A DNA stretch of 64,000 bases from contig NZ_CP132334.1 in NCBI RefSeq assembly GCF_030758415.1, forward strand, positions 2,864,001-2,928,000, given 5' to 3'. This stretch comes from Parvularcula sp. IMCC14364. Its GTDB lineage: Bacteria; Pseudomonadota; Alphaproteobacteria; Caulobacterales; Parvularculaceae. Of the stretch, positions 44,807 to 54,046 are shown piece by piece. Positions within the stretch are counted from its first letter, which is position 1. Each line of letters opens with the position of its first letter. The notes under the pieces are model-generated. The model did no database searches. It was not told where the DNA came from and worked only from the letters and a program-made list of their open reading frames with translations. The position numbers and the translations under genes were made by a program.

Positions 44807-45948
44807 TACGCAGCCACCCTGTTCGCACCCTGAAGTGCAAGATCGATGAGTTTTTGCATCTCATCCGGTGGCTGAACGAAGATATCATCTGCCAACGCCT
44901 TAAGTTGCGCTGAACGCGCCGTCACAAGATCGGGCTTTTCGAGTAATGTGACGGTGAGCGCAGATAATGAAGCATCAAGCGGTTCCGCCACAGTAAATCC
45001 TGCGCCATGTCGCTCGACCCAATGGCCCGTTTCACTATCCTTCGGGGCAATCGCAGGGACAGAAAAATAGCCCCCCTCGTAAAGTCGGTTTGGCAGCAGC
45101 CACTTTGAATTGAACCCGGCCTGATAAAAATCACCCGCCCAGACAACATCAACCTGCTGATAGATTTCCGCAAGGTCCTGCGGTGCCTGATACTTGCCGC
45201 CATAGAACATGTTAGGCGTTTGTGCGATCCGCGCGGTGAAGTCAGGCACTTGTGTTTCTGCCGGGATACCCCGCGTGATAATTTCCACTTGCGTCGGAAA
45301 GGCACGTGCCAGCCCTTGAAGCAGGTCCAGTGACCGGGAACAGCGCAGAATACCAAACCAGCCAATGCGCAGGACAGTCCCGCTAACCTTCTTCACCTGG
45401 CCACGTTGTGGCAGGTCAGCAGAGGGCATCAACCTATTTTCAAGAAGGTAAGGGGTGTAAAGATTTTCGTGATTCTTGCGAAAAAACTCTCTTTCGAACG
45501 CTGGCGAAGAATAAACAAGCCCATTGGTGCCTTTGAGCAGACTCCGCTCCAGCTTGCGCATCGCCATGCCCACCACATCCTCTCGCGTCAGCAAATGGTG
45601 AACATCCAGACACTCATAAACAACAGGTGTCTGCAATTTCAGCCTACGCCGTACTGCCATGGCACAGATCAACATATCAAGATTGCGCGCGAAGATGAGA
45701 TCAGCCTGGCGAAGCAGCTCTTCATGCTGCATGGCGACAGACACTCCCTGACGGATCGCCTGAAGGCGTTGCCAATATGCCGCGTCAAAGGTCTGCCCCA
45801 GATCTATATTACGCCACTCACGCTGTTCATTTTCAGCACGACGCATCATGAAGCCCGTGACGTCAGCTTCGACAGCCTTAAAGCCGGCAACGCGCCGCCG
45901 CACCGCAGCATCGCCAGCATCATGTGCGAAAAAAGCTATCCGGGTCAT
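44806..45948 (-). CDS. GT-B type glycosyltransferase
   Basis: 380 residues from ATG 45948, which overlaps the stop of the preceding gene by 4 bp. The chain is a GT4-like Rossmann pair: ITRIAFFAHDAG-type N-terminus, LQTPVVYECLDVHH, then the nucleotide domain LRIGWFGILRCSRSLDLL, and NRLYEGGYFSVPAIAPKDSETGHWV near the C-terminus, which is the donor-binding Glu region. Cytosolic; part of a three-glycosyltransferase set. Confidence 0.85.
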   Translation of the reverse strand: MTRIAFFAHDAGDAAVRRRVAGFKAVEADVTGFMMRRAENEQREWRNIDLGQTFDAAYWQRLQAIRQGVSVAMQHEELLRQADLIFARNLDMLICAMAVRRRLKLQTPVVYECLDVHHLLTREDVVGMAMRKLERSLLKGTNGLVYSSPAFEREFFRKNHENLYTPYLLENRLMPSADLPQRGQVKKVSGTVLRIGWFGILRCSRSLDLLQGLARAFPTQVEIITRGIPAETQVPDFTARIAQTPNMFYGGKYQAPQDLAEIYQQVDVVWAGDFYQAGFNSKWLLPNRLYEGGYFSVPAIAPKDSETGHWVERHGAGFTVAEPLDASLSALTVTLLEKPDLVTARSAQLKALADDIFVQPPDEMQKLIDLALQGANRVAA

Positions 45949-46985
45949 CGCGAACGTGATCTCATAGTTGCAAATACACCCGCGATGAAGCCAAGTCCCC
46001 AAGAGATGTGCATGGTCGCCAAAGCCGGTCCGGCCCATAAGCCGCATATTGATTTTTTACTCAGGAAAAACCACAGGCTGACCAGCAACAGGACTGCTGT
46101 GTAGAAGAGGGGCCAAATCGCTGCGACAGGCAAAAATATGAAAATCAGCGCTGAGACAAATAGCAACAGCAGGTTGATCACCGGTATCAACTGGCGCAGG
46201 CGCGGACGTTGTTCATTCTTGAGCAGATTACGGGCGCGCCCCCGTCCATAACCAAAATATTGCCGCCATAATCCTGACAGGTTTGTGCGCGGATAATAGC
46301 CGACCCGGATATCAGCATCGAGATAGATTTTCCCGCCTGCTTTCGCCAGCCGTGCATCATATTCAGCATCTTCATTATGGCTGAAACTTTCATCATAACC
46401 ATGCAGACGCAGAAAATGCTCCAGACGGAAAGCGGCATGATGACCATGGTCCACATAACCTGACATACTGCCACCGCGATGCGCAGACCCGCCGGAACCA
46501 AGCGGCGTATCCACGACCCAGGCATTCGCTTTCTGAAAACAGGTCGTGCCCTGCGCATCCATGGGCACAACAACGCTCGCTGCGCCTGTTTCTTCCAGCT
46601 TCATCGCCACTTTCAGAATATAGTCTGCCGGGTAATCCGCGTGTGCATCGCAGCGCACCAGAATGTCGCGACCATATTCCGCGATCTGTGCACCGGCATT
46701 GACGCCAGCTGACTGCAACCGGCCTGGATTGTCGATCAGTGCAATATTGGCAAACTCTTCGCGCAGCTTTGAAACGATCTCCTGTGTGCCATCTGTGCTG
46801 CCCCCATCAGAAACCACTACCTGCACACAAGCCAGATATTGTGACCCGCACAGGAGGCTGCGCAGGCAATCCTCAATATGAGCTGCTTCATTGAGCGTTG
46901 GTATGACAGCCACAATGCGACGCGCCAGAAGTTCCAGCGCGTGATCCGAGGCTGCCGCGTCGCGTTCATCAAACATGGAAGTCAT
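45945..46985 (-). CDS. GT2 glycosyltransferase, ExoA-like
   Basis: 346 residues. VAVIPTLNEAAHIEDCLRSLL, VVSDGGSTDGT and RCDAHADYP (DxD equivalent) form the GT2 core, with HNEDAEYDARL as the catalytic Asp region. Three to four membrane helices fill residues 265-340. Layout resembles ExoA of rhizobial succinoglycan (beta-1,3-glucosyl transfer); linkage here unknown. First gene of the minus-strand trio; its 5' spacer to the sulfotransferase (46986-47123) contains the divergent promoters, unassigned. Confidence 0.88.
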   Translation of the reverse strand: MTSMFDERDAAASDHALELLARRIVAVIPTLNEAAHIEDCLRSLLCGSQYLACVQVVVSDGGSTDGTQEIVSKLREEFANIALIDNPGRLQSAGVNAGAQIAEYGRDILVRCDAHADYPADYILKVAMKLEETGAASVVVPMDAQGTTCFQKANAWVVDTPLGSGGSAHRGGSMSGYVDHGHHAAFRLEHFLRLHGYDESFSHNEDAEYDARLAKAGGKIYLDADIRVGYYPRTNLSGLWRQYFGYGRGRARNLLKNEQRPRLRQLIPVINLLLLFVSALIFIFLPVAAIWPLFYTAVLLLVSLWFFLSKKSICGLWAGPALATMHISWGLGFIAGVFATMRSRSR

Positions 46986-47123
46986 TTATCAGCTTTGTCT
47001 TGCTGGCATGTTAACCAGTCTCTCAGACCCTCCAGTGTACATATACAAGGGCAATAACGCAGCTTTTGCGGTAAACAAGAGACATTATTGTCCGGAAGCA
47101 GCAAGAGCGGCCGAGAAGTGACC

Positions 47124-47996
47124 ATGGTTAACAACGTCTTGATGAATCAGCCGGAGACAGCCGCGTCGCGCGCCTTGCCTGATTTCATGGTGATCGGCGC
47201 CATGCGCGCAGGCACCACCCTGCTTCATGAGTTGCTGGCAGCACAGAGTGCGGTTTCCCTGCCGTGCATGAAGGAAACAGACTTTTTCGTTCGTGAGAAG
47301 CACTCCGCCCAACAGGACTATGCCCGTTATTTTGACCTGAGCTCAGACAAATGCGGCGAAGTGACACCTAACTACAGCAAGCGGGATGTCTTTCCCGGTG
47401 TGCCCGCGCAGGTGTTTGCCAACAACCCGGCAGCACGGCTGATCTATATCGTCAGAGACCCTGTGGCGCGGGCGATCTCGCAATACACTCATTCCTTTCT
47501 TTCCGGCCAGGACTTGCCGGCACCAGAGAAGCTTCTGGAAAGCCAGCCCGGTCAGCATATAGTCAATACAAGCCGGTATGCTTGGCAGCTTGAAGCCTGG
47601 CTGGGCTATTTTACGCCAGAGCAGATTATGGTGCTTGATTTCGCAGAACTTACCACAGACCCGGCCGCGAGTTTGCGCAGAGTATGCGCACATATTGGTG
47701 TGCAGAGTACACAGACCAATATGCCAGCTGCACAGACCAATTCAGCAGGACAGGTAGCGAGTGTTCCGGACTGGTGGCTGAAATTTCGCGATACAGCCGC
47801 TGGTCAGAGACTGCGCGCCCTTGCCCCGCGTGGCATCGCCGCTCAGGCCAAGGCTTTACTCGGCAAAGGGCAACCCAAAAAGGATATTCCTGTCATGCCG
47901 GCAACAGTGCGCAATCAGATTGCCGATGTCTTGCGCGAGGATGTCATGAAGTTCCGCCAGATCAGCAATATGCCATTTACGGACTGGAGTGTGTGA
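47124..47996 (+). CDS. PAPS-dependent sulfotransferase 1
   Basis: 290 residues from ATG 47124 (GAAG site). The 5'-phosphosulfate loop is FMVIGAMRAGTTLLHELL and the 3'-phosphate site is YIVRDPVARAISQYTHS, both diagnostic of Golgi/heparan-type sulfotransferases. KETDFFV near residue 50 is also family-typical. Likely sulfates sugar hydroxyls or amines of the polysaccharide repeat. The start of the polymerase gene follows after 1 bp. Confidence 0.92.
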   Translation: MVNNVLMNQPETAASRALPDFMVIGAMRAGTTLLHELLAAQSAVSLPCMKETDFFVREKHSAQQDYARYFDLSSDKCGEVTPNYSKRDVFPGVPAQVFANNPAARLIYIVRDPVARAISQYTHSFLSGQDLPAPEKLLESQPGQHIVNTSRYAWQLEAWLGYFTPEQIMVLDFAELTTDPAASLRRVCAHIGVQSTQTNMPAAQTNSAGQVASVPDWWLKFRDTAAGQRLRALAPRGIAAQAKALLGKGQPKKDIPVMPATVRNQIADVLREDVMKFRQISNMPFTDWSV

Positions 47997-47997
47997 C

Positions 47998-49296
47998 ATG
48001 ACCTATGTGCCGCACAGCCCCATGAACAGCCATGCCCTGCCCAGCAGACACCTGAACCTCACATTGCAGCAGGGTCGCGGCACTATTCTGGACCAGTTGC
48101 TTGTTGTTCTCTGGCTCATCGTCATTCCGCTTGAATTCCCGATAGCATCCGCCCTGCGCTATCCGGCAACAGCACTCGTCCTGTTCGCCACACTGGTCTA
48201 CTGGCGTGAAGTCCTGCCACTTCTGAAGCGGGGCGCATTCTTCTTTTTGCTGCCTGCTTTATGCCTGCTTTCCACCCTGTGGTCTGACGCGGCGATGTTA
48301 TCAATCCGGTTCGGCGCGTTCATGGCCGTCACACTGGTGATTTGTGCCTATACGGCAGCACGGCTGGATTACCGTCAATTCGTTGTTGCTGTTTTCGTCG
48401 CAAGCAGCCTGTTGATGGTCGGGAGCCTCCTGTTTGGCCAGACAACTTTTGTCGGCGGTCTGGATGGCGGCTTTGCCATGATCGGGATATTTCCGCACAA
48501 GAACGTTCTCGGTCTCAGGATGCTGATTCTGATCATTGCCGCGATCGCTATCCTGCTGGATTCACGATATGCGCCCTTCTGGCGATTGATCGCCCCCGTC
48601 ATGATTTTACCGGCATTGTACCTGCTGTTTGGCAGTAACTCAGCGACCGCACTGGTATTGCTGTTTGCTGGCGGCCTGCTGACCGCCGTTGTTGGTGGCA
48701 TCTGGCCGCTGGCTGCCAGAATACCGGGCCTGCGCCCGCTTCTTGTGTCCGGCAGCATCATTTTCGTCGGCTTTACCGGTCTGGCGGTTGCAAATATTTA
48801 TCAGGTTAATCCCTATACCGCTCTTCTTGAACGGCTCGACAAGGATACAACCCTGACTGGCCGGACACAGATCTGGGAAGTTGGGGACCAGCTTATTGAA
48901 GAAAAACCTGTTCTCGGCCTTGGGGCCGGTGCTTTCTGGCGTCCGGGCGTGAGCCAGGCGACACGTATTTCGACAATGTTCGGCGCAGAGAACAACCAGT
49001 TCTATTTTCACAACGCCTATTATGAAGTGATGGTACATCTCGGCGTTGTTGGTCTGATCGTTTTCCTTCTGACGATGCTGAAAGCTTACTGGCTGCTGAT
49101 CCGGCAATGGCTTATTGCGCCGCATCTACACGATGGCTTCATCCTGACCATAGCAGCCATTCTGCTCGTGCGCAGCTTCACAGAATCGGAACTGTTCTCG
49201 GTATTTATCATGAACCCGATGATCTTCTGGACCGGCGTGTTCATGGTGTTGCTGAATGATAGCAAAGGCAACCTGAAAGCTTATACAACAGCTTGA
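47998..49296 (+). CDS. O-antigen ligase/polymerase (Wzy-like)
   Basis: 432 residues, ten or more membrane helices. Contains the Wzy_C pattern: TGRTQIWEVGDQLIEEKPVLGLGAGAFW in the large periplasmic loop and ENNQFYFHNAYYEVMVHLGVVGLIVFL after it. Polymerises lipid-linked repeats at the periplasmic face. ATG 47998 follows the sulfotransferase stop immediately. Convergent with the flippase gene, 10 bp apart. Confidence 0.9.
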   Translation: MTYVPHSPMNSHALPSRHLNLTLQQGRGTILDQLLVVLWLIVIPLEFPIASALRYPATALVLFATLVYWREVLPLLKRGAFFFLLPALCLLSTLWSDAAMLSIRFGAFMAVTLVICAYTAARLDYRQFVVAVFVASSLLMVGSLLFGQTTFVGGLDGGFAMIGIFPHKNVLGLRMLILIIAAIAILLDSRYAPFWRLIAPVMILPALYLLFGSNSATALVLLFAGGLLTAVVGGIWPLAARIPGLRPLLVSGSIIFVGFTGLAVANIYQVNPYTALLERLDKDTTLTGRTQIWEVGDQLIEEKPVLGLGAGAFWRPGVSQATRISTMFGAENNQFYFHNAYYEVMVHLGVVGLIVFLLTMLKAYWLLIRQWLIAPHLHDGFILTIAAILLVRSFTESELFSVFIMNPMIFWTGVFMVLLNDSKGNLKAYTTA

Positions 49297-49306
49297 AGTT
49301 GCGGCA

Positions 49307-50689
49307 CTAGGGCTGGGGCTGCGTATCCAGCTTGCGGGGCAGCAGCATTTTCATCGCTCCCATGATTGAAGCATCAATGCCCGTATCACGCCGTGTTCTG
49401 TCAAACAGCGCCCATTCCCAGATGAAGACCGCCAGAACAGCAGCTGCGGCTGCACCATTCAGACCGAAAGAGATACCGGCCACAGGTACTGACACAATCA
49501 GCAAACTCAGGCTAACTGCTGACAGTTTGAAAATCTGCTGTTGGCGGCCTGTAACATTCAGCACCATGATTGATGGGCCAAAAAACGCCGCCGCCAACGG
49601 CAGCAGCGCGAAAAGACGCAGCGCCCAGGCTGATGCCTCATATTCTTCACCGAACAAACCAACCAGAACCGGCGCGAGCCACCAGACCAGCGCAGTGACG
49701 ATGACTGTCGGCCAGAACTTCAGATGAGTGGATTGCGATAACAGATGCTGGGCATCAGCGACTCTGTCAGCACTTATCGCCTTGGATACACGCGGACTGA
49801 CCGCCATATTCACCGCCATGAGGCCCATGCGAAGAAAGCCTATGAACCGCAAGGCTACAGCGAGCCGCGCCACATCACCATCAGACAGACCGAGCGCTGA
49901 AGCCACGATCACGACATTCTGGAAATAATCTATCAGAAGGATGGTTACGGACAGATACAATCCGGTGGACATCCAGTCACGCGCGCGGCTTGTGTCAGGT
50001 TCAGCTTCTTTTGTGAACGCAAAAGCACTGCGCAGCAGGAAGTGCTGGATCACGAGTGCCACGAGGCAGGCCACTGCATTGGCAAGCAGCACAATATCAA
50101 CACGCAGGCCACCAAACACCAAGGCGGCGGCACCTACAACAAGACAGAGTATCAGGGGCCGGAACAAGGCCCAGGACAACATGCTACGTTTGATTTTTGA
50201 CAAAGCGTGCGCCCAACGTGTGCCAAGGCGCAGCGTCGCCAGCATAGGCACCGAGATTGCCAGGAAGAACACTGCCCAGAACTCTTCCGTGGTCAGCTCG
50301 TTTTTAAGGCTCTGACTAATCAGCATAAACGCGGCAAGGGCGACAATGACAATCGGTGTCGCGATGCGCAATATGCGCCAGCCAAATGACATGAAGCCAG
50401 CCGCTTCTGCGACGTTTCCTTTTTCCAGGGGCTGGAGCAGATGGCGCACTGCGCCATTTTCTATATTCAGGGTGGTAAATAATGACGCGAGCGCACCAAG
50501 TGACAGTGCTGTCATGACAAACCCGACCTGGGAAGGCGCAAGATACTGGGCCAGCAACAAGGTGAAGATGAAATTTGCGACGGCCCCACCAAAACGCGTC
50601 AACACGAGCACAGATGCATTACCGACGGTTTCCATCAGGCTTTTCTGCTGAAGCAGTCTCTTGAAAATAGTCGGTAAGGGCACTGGCAT
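49307..50689 (-). CDS. Polysaccharide flippase (Wzx-like)
   Basis: 460 residues from ATG 50689 (a GTG lies nine codons upstream). Twelve to fourteen membrane helices of the MVF/polysaccharide-transport family: LTRFGGAVANFIFTLLLAQYLAP at the N-terminus, and ASALGLSDGDVARLAVALRFIGFLRMG in the middle. Moves undecaprenyl-linked repeats across the membrane. Single gene, convergent with the polymerase. Confidence 0.9.
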   Translation of the reverse strand: MPVPLPTIFKRLLQQKSLMETVGNASVLVLTRFGGAVANFIFTLLLAQYLAPSQVGFVMTALSLGALASLFTTLNIENGAVRHLLQPLEKGNVAEAAGFMSFGWRILRIATPIVIVALAAFMLISQSLKNELTTEEFWAVFFLAISVPMLATLRLGTRWAHALSKIKRSMLSWALFRPLILCLVVGAAALVFGGLRVDIVLLANAVACLVALVIQHFLLRSAFAFTKEAEPDTSRARDWMSTGLYLSVTILLIDYFQNVVIVASALGLSDGDVARLAVALRFIGFLRMGLMAVNMAVSPRVSKAISADRVADAQHLLSQSTHLKFWPTVIVTALVWWLAPVLVGLFGEEYEASAWALRLFALLPLAAAFFGPSIMVLNVTGRQQQIFKLSAVSLSLLIVSVPVAGISFGLNGAAAAAVLAVFIWEWALFDRTRRDTGIDASIMGAMKMLLPRKLDTQPQP

Positions 50690-50804
50690 AGGTAAAATCC
50701 AACGTGGCGATGCCACGGGGAGATAATAGGGCAGAAATCATGCAGAAAAAATTAACCTAAACGCAGAAAGCTGCCACTACGCCTACCGCAAGGAATTCTG
50801 GTGC

Positions 50805-51608
50805 ATGGGACTGGCTCGCAATACTCTGGTCGATCTGAAGAACGGCCTACCGCCACGGCAGCTGGCCGACCGCCTGCATCCACGCGGCGTCGTCTTTATA
50901 CACGTGCCCAAATGTGCCGGAACATCCATTGAAAATGCCCTGCGGGCGCAGTTTCGCCTTTCCCGGTTCATGATTGACCCAGAGACAAGCTTCAGTGCCA
51001 CCCGGTTGTACGGCAAAAGCGGCCAACATGAGAAGCTGATGCAGGCCAGTGAATTAAGACGCCACATGCTTCATTATGCGCTGGCGAGCGGATACAAATG
51101 TATTACCGGCCACGCCCCCCTTGGCATCTCGACCATCCCTGAAGCGACGGCGAGTCACGATTTCATTACCGTTCTGCGCGACCCTGTGGAACGGTTTTAC
51201 TCCCATCTCCGGTTCAACCAGACCGATAAAAGCGGTCATGGACGCATCACCCTGCCTGTTACAGAATTCCTCACCTCTCCCCGTGCGCACGTAATGGGCA
51301 ATCTTTATGGAAAGTATTTTTCCGGATTGCCCATGCAGGCAGATCTTGGCGGCCGTGAAGCAGTTGATCGCAGCAAACAGCAACTGACCCTGTTCTCAGC
51401 TGTCGGCTTTCTCGACCGACTGGATCAATTCAATATGAAAGTTAGCGCCCTGACGGGGAAGAAGTTACAACCCGGCCATGACAACAGAACCATCCCTACC
51501 CCACATGAAGGTTCTGATGACCTTTCCGGTTTTCATGATCAGATAGAAGACCTGTGCCAGACTGATATTGAAATATATAACTGGGCCAGGCAGGAATTTT
51601 CCACCTGA
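50805..51608 (+). CDS. PAPS-dependent sulfotransferase 2
   Basis: 267 residues. VVFIHVPKCAGTSIENALR is the 5' PAPS loop of the Sulfotransfer_2 (carbohydrate 2-O/3-O) group, and ITVLRDPVERFYSHLRF is the 3' phosphate site. Different subfamily from the enzyme at 47.1 kb, so two positions of the glycan may be sulfated. Stands between two minus-strand genes. Confidence 0.9.
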   Translation: MGLARNTLVDLKNGLPPRQLADRLHPRGVVFIHVPKCAGTSIENALRAQFRLSRFMIDPETSFSATRLYGKSGQHEKLMQASELRRHMLHYALASGYKCITGHAPLGISTIPEATASHDFITVLRDPVERFYSHLRFNQTDKSGHGRITLPVTEFLTSPRAHVMGNLYGKYFSGLPMQADLGGREAVDRSKQQLTLFSAVGFLDRLDQFNMKVSALTGKKLQPGHDNRTIPTPHEGSDDLSGFHDQIEDLCQTDIEIYNWARQEFST

Positions 51609-51620
51609 CCCCGTGTCAGA

Positions 51621-53912
51621 TCAATCGTGATAATACTTCTTGTACGAACTGTAATAGGCTGCACTGCCTTCATAGCCATATTGCGTCTGCGATTTGGCAT
51701 CAACCTGTGTCAGCACGGCACCATGAACAGGTGTTGGCAGCTTGGACAGGATAGTCGCAGCAGATCGCGCAATCTTGGAAGAGGTAGATCGCCATCTCAC
51801 AATCAGCAATGTGCTGTCTGCCGAATTGATGATTGTGCGCGTATCTGCCACAGCCGTGACAGGGGCAGTATCAAGAATAATCAGATCATACTTGGTTTTC
51901 AGCTTACTGATGAGCGAGTCGAAAGCGTTGGAGCCAAACACGTCGACAACATCCTGCTGGGCACCCGCAATAGGCAGCACATGCAAGTTCGTTTTACTAT
52001 CTTTGCGCACCGCATCTTTTAACTGGGCGGTGCCCGTCAACACTTCCATCAGGCCAATCTTGGCTTCCGGCATGGCGTCAGAAAGCGTGCGGCGCCTTGC
52101 ATCACAGTCAATGACAATCACTTTGTCACCAGACATGGCACAGATACGGCCAAGACATCTGGCTGATGTTGTTTTTCCTTCCGAAGAAAGAGCCGAAGTC
52201 AGTGCCAAGACTTTTGGTTTGGAACGGGCGCCAGCCTCCAGCAATATGGAGCTGCGCACAGTACGATAGGCTTCTGCAAAACTGGACAGCGGTTTGTCCA
52301 CAAGATAATCCTGCGGCACGACAGGCGTTGTTGTGCCTGAGAGCAATCCTGGTGACAGTGTTGGGATAGCGGTCACGAGTGGCAGAGACAACATGCGCTC
52401 GATATCTTCCGCCGTACGCAACCCATTATCGAATATCTCAGCCAGGGTCACCAGCATTGCCCCAACGCCAGCACCCAGTACAAGCCCAAGCAGAATGTTC
52501 AGGATTTTATTTGGAAAAGCCGGGCTGGTTGGAATGACAGCAGCAGACACAATCTCGGCATCACTTTCTGTCAGGGCTTCCTGTTCATTACTTTCCTTGA
52601 AGGCATCGAGGAAGCTCTCATAAATTGTCCGGCTTGCCTCAGCCTGACGTTCAAGTTCGCGCAGGCGCACCAGCGCGCGGTTATTATCTGCAAGTTCCGT
52701 CCTCTTGCCTGCAAGGCTGGATTCCAGCGAGATCACCCTGTCACGCGCAATGTTTACTTCGCTTTCAAGGCTTGAGACGATACGGGCAATTTCCGTGTCA
52801 ATTTGGGCAAGCAGGTCTTCTTCTTCGCGATTGACTTTGAGGATTTCCGGATGCCGTTCGCCATATTTTATGGCCAGTTCGGACTTGCGCCGCGCCATTT
52901 CTGACTGTTGTGCGCGCAGCGCCCCAATGACCGGTGAGTTCAGCACTTCTGAAATGGAGTCTGCTCCGGAACCATTGTCCAGCTGTCCTTTGACCGAAGA
53001 CAGTCGCGCGCGGCGCTCAGCCAAGGCAGCGCGTTGCGTGATCAACTGACTGTTAATGTCTGATATCTGCTGCTCGGTAAGGGATGAACCCTGAGATTCA
53101 AAGAGACCATTTTCTTCACGATACTGTTCAACAGCGGCTTCCGCTATGCGCACATCCTCCTGCAATTCATCCGTACGGTCACTCAAGTGACTGCGACTGC
53201 GGCGAATGTAATCAAATTTGGCATCAAGCTGGCGCACCAGATACTGCTCCGCAAACGCATTGACAACGGCAGCAGCCTTTTGCTGGTCCTCGCTCTCAAA
53301 TCGGATCGCGATGAGATATGTCAGGCCAGCCCGCTCAACGGAGAGGTTTGACATCACATTATTGACGGTCTTCTCGCGGGCAATACGCTGCTCTGCGGCA
53401 GCATCCAGCGATTCCGTTACCTGTGATGGAAACAGGCCTTTGATGAATCCGCGCAAGCCGGTCGGCTCTCGCAAGGTCGGGTTGAATTCGGGATCATCGT
53501 ATAGTGACATTTTCTCTGTCACCCGCTCGGCAATGACACGGCTGCTGATGAGTTCGACTTCCGTATCAACCGTAGCAGAGTCTGCCGTCACGCCGGAATA
53601 GATGGCACTGATATCCACTGACTGTTTTTTGCGCGTATCAATCAGGACAGTCGCTTCAGCCACATATTTGGGCGTGAGCTGAAATGTTATCAGCGTCACA
53701 AGGGCCAGTATCGTTAACAGGCCACCGGCAAAAAGACCGATGCGCCGACGGAAGATAGCCAGCAAAAGAGGCAGGTCAATCAGCAGGTTATTGGCTGCGT
53801 CAGACATGACGGACGTCATGCTCAACGGTCGCCCGTATGCCTGTGAATTCGTGTTGTCCGCGTAGGGTGCCATTGTATGCGTCAAATCTTCCGCGCTGCG
53901 CTGCGTATCCAT
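51621..53912 (-). CDS. Polysaccharide co-polymerase/BY-kinase (Wzc-like)
   Basis: 763 residues. Wzz domain with membrane helices at about 58-80 and near 480, a long coiled-coil periplasmic part (about 240-430), then a cytosolic Walker ATPase with ALTSALSSEGKTTSARC, VIVIDCDARRRT and ILDTAPVTAVADTR. The last 19 residues hold seven Tyr, the autophosphorylation cluster. Controls chain length and export together with the Wza-like lipoprotein. AGAGG site before ATG 53912. Confidence 0.94.
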   Translation of the reverse strand: MDTQRSAEDLTHTMAPYADNTNSQAYGRPLSMTSVMSDAANNLLIDLPLLLAIFRRRIGLFAGGLLTILALVTLITFQLTPKYVAEATVLIDTRKKQSVDISAIYSGVTADSATVDTEVELISSRVIAERVTEKMSLYDDPEFNPTLREPTGLRGFIKGLFPSQVTESLDAAAEQRIAREKTVNNVMSNLSVERAGLTYLIAIRFESEDQQKAAAVVNAFAEQYLVRQLDAKFDYIRRSRSHLSDRTDELQEDVRIAEAAVEQYREENGLFESQGSSLTEQQISDINSQLITQRAALAERRARLSSVKGQLDNGSGADSISEVLNSPVIGALRAQQSEMARRKSELAIKYGERHPEILKVNREEEDLLAQIDTEIARIVSSLESEVNIARDRVISLESSLAGKRTELADNNRALVRLRELERQAEASRTIYESFLDAFKESNEQEALTESDAEIVSAAVIPTSPAFPNKILNILLGLVLGAGVGAMLVTLAEIFDNGLRTAEDIERMLSLPLVTAIPTLSPGLLSGTTTPVVPQDYLVDKPLSSFAEAYRTVRSSILLEAGARSKPKVLALTSALSSEGKTTSARCLGRICAMSGDKVIVIDCDARRRTLSDAMPEAKIGLMEVLTGTAQLKDAVRKDSKTNLHVLPIAGAQQDVVDVFGSNAFDSLISKLKTKYDLIILDTAPVTAVADTRTIINSADSTLLIVRWRSTSSKIARSAATILSKLPTPVHGAVLTQVDAKSQTQYGYEGSAAYYSSYKKYYHD

Positions 53913-53982
53913 GATACCTCTTTAGTCTAACTGGCTATCAGCTTCTTGGCCATATTACGGCATAGAGGTTTCCAAATACGCA

Positions 53983-54009
53983 AAATGCGCGCCAGTCTGG
54001 CGCGCATTT
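53983..54009 (-). terminator. Terminator of the outer-membrane barrel gene
   Basis: Perfect 12-bp inverted repeat AAATGCGCGCCA/TGGCGCGCATTT (53983-53994, 53998-54009) just past the barrel stop at 54047. The minus-strand T stretch is short (four). Confidence 0.65.
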
Positions 54010-54046
54010 CAGTAGTTTTTTCGCCATTTACGCGAATTTCTGATGT